Shown: positions 37,176 through 45,092 of the stretch, in pieces
Layout: each line of letters opens with the position of its first letter
How positions within the stretch are numbered: the stretch's first letter is position 1
Notes under the pieces: generated by a model
Databases searched by the model: none
What the model was told of the DNA's origin: nothing
What the model saw: only the letters and a program-made list of their open reading frames with translations
Program-made: the position numbers and the translations under genes
DNA from: Oceanospirillum beijerinckii DSM 7166
Lineage (GTDB): Bacteria; Pseudomonadota; Gammaproteobacteria; Pseudomonadales; Halomonadaceae
Length of the DNA stretch: 64,000 bases
Assembly (NCBI RefSeq): GCF_000422425.1
Contig: NZ_AULT01000015.1
Span: 1-64,000 of the forward strand
Direction: 5' to 3'

Positions 37176-38516
37176 TTGAAGACGCCTAAGGTAAAAGATA
37201 TTGCCCAGCAGAACGTGATCAAGATCGACGATCATGAATCTATCGCCAGCGCCATCGCGCTGATGTATCAGGAGAGCCACCGCAATATCATCGTTGTGTC
37301 TGATAATATTCACCATCGCTTTGGCCTGCTAACAGCCAATGATCTGATCCGCCTGCGCATGGCCCATGTGGATTTTTCACAACCGATCTCTTCCATCAAA
37401 TATGACAAGATCTTTTCGATCAGCGAAGACTCAGAGCTGGAACATGTGCTGGAAGAAGTCAGCCACGAGGTGGAATGTCTGTGTGTCACCGATACGCAGG
37501 ATCAGCTGTCTGGCGTCGTCTTCTACAGCGATATTATCTCCAGTATCGACCCGCGCATGCTGTTGGAAAAACGAGCCATTGGCGAAATCATCCTTAATCA
37601 GCACTTGAAAAAAGCTCAGGTGACGGACTCGACACTGAATGTGATAGGTCTGATGGATCATCAGCTAAATGACTGTGTCCTGATTTATCAGGGGGATCAG
37701 CCCACAGGTATTATCACCACCAAAGATGTAATCCGCCTGTTTGGCGAACATGAAAACCTGAGCCAGCCCATTTCCGACTTTATGAGTCATCCGATAGAAA
37801 CCATCTCCTACGACAGTTCCATCAAGGCATCATTGGACTTTATTAAAGCGAAAAACTTTAAGCGTCTGATTGTTAAAGACCGTGACGGCTATATCGTTGG
37901 TCAGATTACCCAGGGTGAGCTGATCACTCGGGTTTATTCCCGTTGGTCTGATATGGTGCGCAGTAACGATGCCCAGTTGAAAGAGATGAACAAAGCGCTT
38001 CAGGTGCGGGCCTCCAAGTATGAAGAACTGTCGGTGATCGATCACCTGACCGGTATTTATAACCGCGCCAAGTTTGAGTTGGAACTCAGTAAAGAGATTG
38101 ATCGGGTGAAGCGCTATCACTCCGAATCTTTTTCTGTGATCTTTTTCGATGTCGATCACTTTAAGAGCGTTAACGACAATTTTGGTCACGCTGTGGGCGA
38201 TATTGTCTTGCAGCAGATCTGTCAAACGGTCAGTAAACACCTGCGCTTCAGTGATATTCTCGCGCGTTGGGGTGGGGAAGAGTTTGTCGCCATTCTACCC
38301 TCAACAACGTTGGATAATGCCTGTGAGGTGGCCGAAAAACTCAGGTATACGGTTAACGAGCTGGCATTTGACGGCGTTGGTCAGGTTTCCTGCAGTTTTG
38401 GCGTCGGTCACTTTGAACCCGCTGATACTTTCCACTCGGTTATCCTACGGGTGGATAAAGCCATGTATCAGGCAAAAGCCAACGGTCGTAACCGGGTTGA
38501 ACGGGCACAGTCCTAG
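37176..38516 (+). CDS. CBS-domain diguanylate cyclase
   Basis: 446 residues, soluble. Four CBS motifs fill residues 1-270 (for example TPKVKDIAQQNVIKIDDHESIASA and SDFMSHPIETISYDSSI, cited in part), suggesting nucleotide sensing, and a GGDEF domain follows with GGEEF at 366-370 and inhibitory RFSD just before it. The TTG start at 37176 is preceded by AAAGG (37162-37166); no ATG exists in frame upstream. A 14-codon ORF from 37145 in another frame overlaps the start and could act as a leader peptide. Confidence 0.9.
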   Translation: MKTPKVKDIAQQNVIKIDDHESIASAIALMYQESHRNIIVVSDNIHHRFGLLTANDLIRLRMAHVDFSQPISSIKYDKIFSISEDSELEHVLEEVSHEVECLCVTDTQDQLSGVVFYSDIISSIDPRMLLEKRAIGEIILNQHLKKAQVTDSTLNVIGLMDHQLNDCVLIYQGDQPTGIITTKDVIRLFGEHENLSQPISDFMSHPIETISYDSSIKASLDFIKAKNFKRLIVKDRDGYIVGQITQGELITRVYSRWSDMVRSNDAQLKEMNKALQVRASKYEELSVIDHLTGIYNRAKFELELSKEIDRVKRYHSESFSVIFFDVDHFKSVNDNFGHAVGDIVLQQICQTVSKHLRFSDILARWGGEEFVAILPSTTLDNACEVAEKLRYTVNELAFDGVGQVSCSFGVGHFEPADTFHSVILRVDKAMYQAKANGRNRVERAQS

Positions 38517-38623
38517 CCACAGTTCACAACCACCGGAATATTGATCAGTTGTACTCAATATCGATATGCTCGACGATTCGGAAGTGGGCCACAGAACCAG
38601 ATTGTTCTTGGTCTAAGACGGGG

Positions 38624-38833
38624 TTAAAGGCATGCCGCTAACCCCTTAATCTGCCAAATAGCAAAGAAGCCCGTTTTTGAATGATTCAGCAGAGCCTTTT
38701 GGCTTAACGTCTGGTTATGCTGATCTTTGAGCTGAACGTGGTGTACAACATCGTTTCGGGTGGCAGAGGCTTCATCATCAAAGGCTTTTTTAAAGCCTAA
38801 ATCTGTAAACAGGTTGATGTATTTTTCTTTCAC
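38624..38833 (-). pseudogene. Fragment of an Rpn-like PD-(D/E)XK nuclease/transposase gene
   Basis: A 69-codon frame from a GTG. Its first 22 residues (KEKYINLFTDLGFKKAFDD) are the typical N-terminus of Rpn/YhgA-type recombination-promoting nucleases, normally about 300 residues long. The remaining 47 residues do not look like that family, and no nuclease core is present. Most likely a deletion remnant at the left border of the accessory island. Confidence 0.55.
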
Positions 38834-39153
38834 GGCTCTGCCTTAGTATCGTGCTGCGGATGCTGACGACTATCCCTTGTATCAATGTGAGGTGGCAAGG
38901 TTAGGAGAAAGCGCTGGTGCGGCTTTTGCGCTCCGATTGCGATTGTGTTGGGTAGCGTTATAAATAAAGGCTGTCTCGAATTCATTTATCTTTTTTCTGA
39001 AGTCAAATACAGAAATAGCTTAATCCTATATCATTTCTTTAATACATGGTTATTGCTGGTTATAAACATTTGTATAGCGGCATATAGTGTCGATATTGCT
39101 TAGTTGTGTCTTTTTCTAAATAATGAATGCTCTGGTTTTTTTGGGAGTTATAT

Positions 39154-39780
39154 ATGGAAATTGTCAACGCAGAACAGCTACATGAAATAATGCCGAATGC
39201 CAAGCAGGAAAATATTCTTTTATATCAGCATGGTATTAATAAAGTATTTGCTGATTTTGAAATTAATACACCCCTTCGAGTTGTACATTTTCTGGCACAG
39301 ATTGCCCATGAAAGTGGTTCTTTGCGCTATGTATCAGAAAACCTGAACTATAGTGCAAAAGCACTCCGAGCTGTTTTTGGGAAATATTTTCCAATAGATT
39401 CAGATGCTGAAGAGTTTGCTCGTCAACCAGAAAAAATTGCTAACCGAGTTTATGCGAATCGTATGGGTAATGGTGATGAAGCATCGGGTGATGGCTGGAG
39501 ATATCACGGCCGAGGATTGATCCAGCTGACCGGAAAAGACAATTATCGACATTTTGCACAATCTGTTGGTAAGAATACGATCGCGCGCCCAGATCTATTG
39601 CAAACTGACCCTGACCTGGCAGTGGCCGCCGCAGGATGGTACTGGGATTCTCGTAATCTGAATGCCTACGCAGATCATGATGACATTAGAGAAATTACTC
39701 GCCGTATTAATGGGGGTTATCATGGACTGGAAGATCGTCAACAATATCTGACCAGGGCTAAGAGTGTTCTAGGTGTTTGA
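39154..39780 (+). CDS. GH19 chitinase/lysozyme-like endolysin
   Basis: 208 residues comprising one glycoside hydrolase 19 domain. The catalytic glutamates lie in AQIAHESGSLRY and SENLNYSA; RYHGRGLIQLTGKDNY and the late ITRRINGG are further family signatures. No signal peptide or membrane helix is visible, as in phage endolysins that need a holin; no other phage gene is present. GGGAG at 39143-39147 supports the start. GC content is lower than that of core genes, suggesting acquisition. Confidence 0.88.
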   Translation: MEIVNAEQLHEIMPNAKQENILLYQHGINKVFADFEINTPLRVVHFLAQIAHESGSLRYVSENLNYSAKALRAVFGKYFPIDSDAEEFARQPEKIANRVYANRMGNGDEASGDGWRYHGRGLIQLTGKDNYRHFAQSVGKNTIARPDLLQTDPDLAVAAAGWYWDSRNLNAYADHDDIREITRRINGGYHGLEDRQQYLTRAKSVLGV

Positions 39781-39973
39781 TCCCTTAGTAACTACTCTTT
39801 TCCAAAAAAGAAAGACAGATATTTATTTCTAAACCATTGATGTAAGCACTCACACAGCAGTTTCTCTTTAGCAGACGGCTTTATTTTTCAGTCTGGTCGA
39901 AAAATATGAAATCTTTTTGTGTGAGTGTGTATTAAGTGACCCCGGTTGTGTTTTCTGGATTAAAGTAATGTAA

Positions 39974-40022
39974 AGGACAGCCATCAAATCTTGTTCTGAA
40001 TAATGGCTGTCCTGATTTTTCT
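39974..40022. terminator. Hairpin between GH19 and the DUF2442 gene
   Basis: AGGACAGCCAT (39974-39984) and ATGGCTGTCCT (40003-40013), followed by GATTTTT. It could terminate the GH19 transcript, although it lies 190 bp past the stop, and the minus-strand gene ends at 40051. Confidence 0.55.
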
Positions 40023-40050
40023 TACTGACTTTTCATATTGTATGAAGATG

Positions 40051-40566
40051 TTAAGAGCTAACAGCCTGAGATTGTTGTTCCTGAGCGATCTCAACGACAG
40101 CATGGCTCAATTGAACCAGAGTACCAAGGTTTGGCGACACCTCAGGTTTGAGTGAACGATAAGCGCTGGCGCGGCTTTTGATGCCCGCCCGCTCAACGAC
40201 CTGTTTATGGCCAAATTGCTCGACATAGGCCCGAATCGCCGCTCGCAAAATATCGGGCCGACCTTCCTGAATGGAATCCCCAGCTGCTTGTTTAATCACG
40301 TCTTCCATCTGCTGTAGATCACTCTGTTCAGGCGCGTGGGTAAAATCACCCTCAGTGATATCCCGAACGGTAGCCGAAGTGAGTTGAACGCCTCCCCAAT
40401 CAAGATGGCCTTCAGTCGTTAAAGCAAAGCGTTTAAAGTCCGTAACCACCTGAAATGCAGGAGCCTGGAATATTTCTGCCAGATCCACCGTACCTGCAAA
40501 GCCATCGCTAAACACCAGCTCTAATTTATGGTCAATTAACCAGTCTGCATCAGTAATTTTCAACAT
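40051..40566 (-). CDS. DUF2442 plus helix-turn-helix protein (antitoxin-like)
   Basis: 171 residues. The N-terminal 75 residues are a DUF2442 domain (ADWLIDHKLELVFSDGFAGTVDL), often antitoxin-like partner of DUF4160 proteins. The C-terminal half has an XRE-like helix-turn-helix (QFGHKQVVERAGIKSRASAYRSL) as in addiction-module antidotes. No toxin gene is next to it on either strand. The ATG at 40566 (or GTG at 40569) lies in the first unit of a 127-bp tandem duplication that contains its promoter region. Role as antitoxin or orphan regulator is inference. Confidence 0.75.
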   Translation of the reverse strand: MLKITDADWLIDHKLELVFSDGFAGTVDLAEIFQAPAFQVVTDFKRFALTTEGHLDWGGVQLTSATVRDITEGDFTHAPEQSDLQQMEDVIKQAAGDSIQEGRPDILRAAIRAYVEQFGHKQVVERAGIKSRASAYRSLKPEVSPNLGTLVQLSHAVVEIAQEQQSQAVSS

Positions 40567-40817
40567 CACGTCACCTATAACTTACCGGGGTTACCGCCCT
40601 GAACAGTTATGTTAAGAGTGTAGGATAACCGTTAAATAATCCTTGAGAATCAAGGGGTAAATACTGGGCGTCCCCGATTGTGACCATAAACATCACGTTA
40701 CCTATAACTTACCGGGGTTGCCGCCCTGAACAGTTATGTTAAGAGTGTAGGATAACCGTTAAATAATCCTTGAGAATCAAGGGGTAAATACTGGGTGTCC
40801 CCGATTGTGACCATAAA
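40564..40817. repeat. 127-bp tandem duplication
   Basis: Two adjacent units, 40564-40690 and 40691-40817, differ at three positions. Each unit contains the start codon and upstream region of the DUF2442 gene, including the palindromic CCTTGAGAATCAAGG motif (40650-40664 and 40777-40791) that may be an operator. The region 40818-40974 that follows is AT-rich with no supported gene. Confidence 0.9.
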
Positions 40818-40974
40818 TATAACGAGCCATATTCAGTCGCAACTAAAATAAAGGCGACGCTATTAGTAATAATTATGAATAATATAGATAATAACAAACT
40901 TGACCATTATCAAATCAAGCATTAAATTGATTCTGCCTAAGTGGCATGGATTATGGAACTTTTATTATCAATAA

Positions 40975-41589
40975 ATATACATAGCTGTAGAAATTCTAAC
41001 TGGATATGATGATTTTTACATTTCTAAGCTAGAGTTAGGACCGGGTGAAACTGGGAATACTATTTATGCTAGTAATGGTAATGACACTGTCGCAGGTAAT
41101 GGCTTCTCCGACATTATTTACGGTGAAAACGGCAGTGATACTCTTTATGGTATGGGGAATGATGATATTCTTCTTGGAGGCTCTGGTAATGATCAACTTT
41201 ATGGTGGAACAGGTAACGACCTATTACTAGGAGGAGCCAATAACGACCTACTTTATGGTGAATCAGGCAATGATGATCTTTGGGGAGGAACTGGTAACGA
41301 TACTTATATTGGTTCAATATCTGAAATAGGTATCGACTTTATTAATGATGATAAATCAGCTACAGGACAAACGGGTTACGGCGGTGGTAATGATGTAGTT
41401 AAGTTTATTGACACTGACATCTATTCACTTTTTATAAATCAAGTCAATGGCGATGACCTGTATGTTGGTAACACCTCTTATACAAAAGGTGTTGTGATAG
41501 AAGATTTTTTCCAAGGTGGAAACAACACTATTGAAATATTAGCTGACAATTATGGCAATCAGTTTGATCTAACTTTATTTCTAGCATAG
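40975..41589 (+). pseudogene. C-terminal fragment of an RTX calcium-binding protein
   Basis: The frame is open from just after a stop at 40972 and encodes about 204 residues. Nonapeptide RTX repeats of the GGxGxDxLx type run from about 41065 to 41310 (for example GGSGNDQLYGGTGND). A GYGGGNDVVKF segment and a hydrophobic tail FDLTLFLA follow, typical of RTX C-termini secreted by type I systems. The first in-frame ATG is only at 41152, inside the repeats, and no start with ribosome site is seen before them, so the gene is probably a 5'-truncated remnant. Confidence 0.7.
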
Positions 41590-41637
41590 GTCATCACAAA
41601 ATGTGATAACCTATAGAGCAAGTATGGCGAATGCAGC

Positions 41638-42702
41638 ATCTGATTGCACCACTATTGTAATTGATCAGGTGCTTCGCTTATTAGCTCAAGCTTTTCCGTC
41701 ATCATTTGTATCGGACATTTAAAATTAAACCGTTTCCTTGGCCTGATATTAAGCGAATAGGCAATTTTATCCAGTTCTTCCTGCGTCACCTCTGAGAGAT
41801 CCATTCCTTTCGGTAAATATTGCCTGATCAGACCGTTTATATTCTCATTGGCCCCTCTTTGCCACGGACTATGAGGGTCAGCAAAATAAATGGCTACGCC
41901 TGTCTTTTGGGTAATCTCAGCATGTTTAGCCATCTCTCTGCCCTGATCGTATGTCATACTTTTCTTCATTCGATCTGGCATACGATTCAATGCGGCACTA
42001 AAGCCTGATACTGCTGATGTGGCTGTCGCATCTGTCATTCTGGCCAAAATGACATAACCTGCTGTCATCTCGACCAGCGTACCTACCGCTGATGCGTTAT
42101 TTTTACCTTTGATCAGGTCGCCTTCCCAATGACCAGGAACGGTCCTGTCATCCACTTCTGGTGGACGCAGATGAATACTGACCATATCAGGTATCTGCCC
42201 TCTACGATCAACGCTCCCGCGTCTGGGCTTGCGCGTTGAGCGACCGTGGCGTAAACAGTGAATCAGCTCTTTTTTCAGCTCACCCACGGGCAAAGCATAA
42301 ATGGCGTTATAGATAGTCTCTCGACAAACATACTGCTCAGGGAATAGCTTCATTTGCTCTTTCAGATAACCGGAAATTTGCTCAGGAGAAAAGTACCGAC
42401 GAAGCATATCAATGATCAATTGAAAAAGCTCACTGTCAGCAGAAAGCTTCTTCTTCGGTCTGCAAGGCTGTCGTCGTTGATTTCTCAGCTTTTGAGCCTT
42501 GCAAGCCTGATAAACACCGTCTGGACTATTACGATTGATCTCTCTGATAACAGCAGTATGAGATCGCTTCAGCTGACGACCAATAGCTCGTCGACTAAGC
42601 CCTTCAGATAATCCAATCTGGATAAAAGAACGTTCTTCAAAAGAGAATTCACTGTAATTCATGGGTGCATCTTACCTTAATGGCAAGTGGTGCACTCAGA
42701 AT
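41638..42702 (-). mobile_element. IS30-family insertion sequence
   Basis: About 1,065 bp with imperfect terminal inverted repeats: left ATCTGATTGCACCACT (from 41638) and right, read inward on the other strand, TTCTGAGTGCACCACT (from 42702). It contains one complete transposase gene. It lies 49 bp past the RTX frame and 39 bp from the end of the orphan gene on the right. Confidence 0.8.
41652..42662 (-). CDS. IS30-family transposase
   Basis: 336 residues, intact. An N-terminal helix-turn-helix (FEERSFIQIGLSEGLSRRAI, then SHTAVIREINRN) binds the ends; the DDE catalytic core has D in GHWEGDLIKG, D in MTYDQGREM and E in RGANENINGLIRQYLPKG. It catalyses copy-out of the element. The ATG at 42662 lies 40 bp inside the right end. 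Confidence 0.95.
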   Translation of the reverse strand: MNYSEFSFEERSFIQIGLSEGLSRRAIGRQLKRSHTAVIREINRNSPDGVYQACKAQKLRNQRRQPCRPKKKLSADSELFQLIIDMLRRYFSPEQISGYLKEQMKLFPEQYVCRETIYNAIYALPVGELKKELIHCLRHGRSTRKPRRGSVDRRGQIPDMVSIHLRPPEVDDRTVPGHWEGDLIKGKNNASAVGTLVEMTAGYVILARMTDATATSAVSGFSAALNRMPDRMKKSMTYDQGREMAKHAEITQKTGVAIYFADPHSPWQRGANENINGLIRQYLPKGMDLSEVTQEELDKIAYSLNIRPRKRFNFKCPIQMMTEKLELISEAPDQLQ

Positions 42703-42740
42703 CTGCGGCCAAGCATTTATAAAAAACATGAATACTTGCT

Positions 42741-43316
42741 TTACATAAAGCCTTTCTCTTTCAGCTCAGAATGCATCCTATCAAAGTACTCCGTATGCCT
42801 TTTTGACGGCATGACATTTTCAGAAAATAGTTCAGATTTTTTCATGGATTCATATTGATCACTAATGTACTGCTTAAAACTAGTACCATTGAACATTTCG
42901 AAAACTTCCGCATTAGTTGGACCTTGTCCCTTTTCAAATATTTCAATATTAGACCCTGGATTTCTTGATTGAAAATTACTAATTCTTTCAGACATTCCAT
43001 TACCATATACTTGGCCAGAGGCATTTCTAGTTGTTGTGCTACCGTCGTAATTAACCTTCGCAACAACCTGACCTTTAACTCTTACAATAACACCTGTCTC
43101 TTTTTTAAGGCCATGCTCTTCCATGTAATTTTTCCATCCATCTGGAGTAGACCAAACAGGCTTACTATTGTCTTGGAAAGACATAAACTCTTCAGGATTA
43201 TTCTTAACCATTGAAGGGTTAATCTGAAACTGTTTAATTTCTTTACCATCATCGTTCTTCCTTGTTTTAACGATAATAGGTGATTCAGGTCTATTAGATA
43301 TATTTACCAAGTCCAT
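42741..43316 (-). CDS. Orphan protein of unknown function in the accessory island
   Basis: 191 residues, soluble, charged, with no signal peptide or membrane helix. Strong ribosome site AAGGAG 7 bp before the ATG, so it is probably expressed. I recognise no family. Parts look like a beta-rich middle (VIVRVKGQVVAKVNYDGSTT, ARNASGQVYGNG) and a helical, Lys/Glu-rich C-terminus. AT-rich codons differ from core genes. It could be a toxin, immunity or effector-like protein, but that is only suggested by the mobile context. Confidence 0.6.
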   Translation of the reverse strand: MDLVNISNRPESPIIVKTRKNDDGKEIKQFQINPSMVKNNPEEFMSFQDNSKPVWSTPDGWKNYMEEHGLKKETGVIVRVKGQVVAKVNYDGSTTTRNASGQVYGNGMSERISNFQSRNPGSNIEIFEKGQGPTNAEVFEMFNGTSFKQYISDQYESMKKSELFSENVMPSKRHTEYFDRMHSELKEKGFM

Positions 43317-43540
43317 ATTCTATCTCCTTTTAATATATATCTATAACAGCAAAAACTGTGCCGTTAAAAGCGGAAAAAAATTGCCGGTAACCGCAAAATC
43401 AATAGTGACTGTACTTGTCGCCATATATTTTAAAGATATTTACAGGTGATGATATGGGTGTATGCCAGTTTTCATGAGACTAATCGATATAAATCAAGCA
43501 ACATGAATGAGTTAATATAAACTTATTATTTTAAAGACCG

Positions 43541-43764
43541 CAGTTTCGGATAATAAGTGCAATTCCTTGAGAGGTGGTCAAGCGGTATAGTTTGGCCATT
43601 TTCTCGCCAAAGGAAATTGCACAATGAGCTATACACACTTGACCGAAAACGAACGATACCAGATCTATTCATTAAAGAAAGTGGGTCTGAATCAAAAAGA
43701 GATTGCAAAGGCAAAATCGCGGCAAAATCGGACACCCAAATTTATCTCCTTGATCTATAAATAG
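43541..43764 (+). pseudogene. Remnant of a second IS30 element (transposase N-terminus)
   Basis: An ATG at 43624 opens MSYTHLTENERYQIYSLKKVG and LNQKEIAKAK, the IS30 transposase N-terminus; the frame stops after 46 codons and no catalytic domain follows. The 80 bp upstream look like the element's left end. They include CAGTTTCGGATAATAA (43541-43556) and a hairpin with arms GTGCAATTCC (43557-43566) and GGAAATTGCAC (43612-43622). It differs in sequence from the intact IS30 at 41.6 kb, so it is a separate, decayed insertion. Confidence 0.75.
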
Positions 43765-43877
43765 AAATTATCTTCCCATACTAAAACCTTGAGCCAGATC
43801 ATTAACCATTCCTAATTTCATCAACTACGCTGATTACAACAGCAAATGGATGTATCCCCGTTCATGGAGGAATAGAT

Positions 43878-44936
43878 ATGACTCGTGCTCGTCAGGAACA
43901 GATCAGCCCCGCCGATACGCCTTATTACCATGTTATTTCCCGTTGTGTGCGTCGGGCGTTTTTATGTGGTGAGGATCAGTTTTCGGGTCAGTCTTTTGAG
44001 CATCGTCGTCAGTGGGTGCTTGAGCGTTTATCCCTTTTAGATCAGATGTTTGCCATTGATATCTGTGCTTATGCCATTATGTCGAATCACTATCATCTGG
44101 TGCTGTATATCAATCAGGCACAAGCACAGAGTTGGTCTGATGATGAGGTGATTAAGCGCTGGCAGACGTTATTTGTTGGCCCTATGCTGATTCAGCGTTA
44201 CCAGCAAGGTAAGAAACAATCTCAGGCCGAGCTGAATAAGGTCGCGGAGATTATTGCCGAGTGGCGGGAGCGGCTGATGGATATCAGTTGGTTTATGCGC
44301 TGTCTGAATGAACATATCGCCAGGAAGGCCAATCAGGAAGATAACTGCAAGGGCCGTTTCTGGGAGGGGCGTTTTAAGAGCCAGGCTTTGCTGGATGAAC
44401 AGGGTTTGCTGACCTGTATGGCTTATGTGGATCTCAATCCGGTGCGTGCGGTGATGGCAGATAGCCCCGAGAACTCTGATTTTACCTCTATTCAGCAGCG
44501 CATTCGGGAGTTTGCGGAAGTTCATCCAACCAAGAATCAAGATAGCCAATGCGAGCAAGCCCAAACACCACCGCAAGAGTCTACATCAGAACTAAAACTA
44601 CCGAAGTTGAAGCCGCTTTCTGCCCGTTATGATGATGGCGATAAGGCAATTATGTTTGACTATGCGGATTATATGGAGCTGGTCGATTGGGCCGGGCGCT
44701 GTTGTCGGGAGGATAAACGCGGTTATATTTCGGGGACTCTGCCGCCTATTCTATCGCGTTTGGGTATCAGCCCTGGTCACTGGCTTAAGGCGATGCAATC
44801 TGAGGGATTATCACAAAGTCGCGCCATGGGTTGTCTTGATCAACCGAAGCAATATGCTAAGAGCGTGAAGTGCGCTTGGTTACAGGGTAGCCGTCAGATT
44901 GGGGCGCTATTTCACTCATCAGGTTATGAGGTCTAA
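43878..44936 (+). CDS. REP-associated tyrosine transposase (RAYT) family protein
   Basis: 352 residues of the IS200/IS605-like TnpA_REP family. The HUH metal motif is SNHYHLVLY (H71, H73) and the catalytic Tyr is expected in MAYVDLNPVRA (Y183). DTPYYHVISRCVRRAFLC is the typical start. Such domesticated transposases are associated with REP palindromes. A C-terminal extension of about 130 residues past the core is present. GGAGG at 43866-43870 is the ribosome site. It marks the right end of the accessory island. Confidence 0.88.
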   Translation: MTRARQEQISPADTPYYHVISRCVRRAFLCGEDQFSGQSFEHRRQWVLERLSLLDQMFAIDICAYAIMSNHYHLVLYINQAQAQSWSDDEVIKRWQTLFVGPMLIQRYQQGKKQSQAELNKVAEIIAEWRERLMDISWFMRCLNEHIARKANQEDNCKGRFWEGRFKSQALLDEQGLLTCMAYVDLNPVRAVMADSPENSDFTSIQQRIREFAEVHPTKNQDSQCEQAQTPPQESTSELKLPKLKPLSARYDDGDKAIMFDYADYMELVDWAGRCCREDKRGYISGTLPPILSRLGISPGHWLKAMQSEGLSQSRAMGCLDQPKQYAKSVKCAWLQGSRQIGALFHSSGYEV

Positions 44937-45092
44937 GGGTATAGAAAGACACAAAACCGGGCAGCAAAATTTCTCTCCTTCAAATACCCTTAAACTACAT
45001 CTCGACATTCAATCCTTAAGTCTTTAGAGTGCGCGTCCTGTGTGCATTTCAGGCTTTGACCTACCCCTACACTTTATATTCAGGACTATCCC

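Noticed and set aside
41065-41310. Regular repeats suggesting a CRISPR array
   Set aside because: The 27-bp periodicity encodes RTX nonapeptides in one open frame and the units are not identical.
41114-41317. Minus-strand frame rich in His/Tyr opposite the RTX repeats
   Set aside because: Antisense of glycine-aspartate RTX codons gives such sequence automatically.
43567-43590. tRNA-like string GAGGTGGTCAAGCGGTATAG
   Set aside because: It resembles a tRNA D-arm, but no acceptor stem, anticodon or T-arm follows, and it lies within an IS30 left end.
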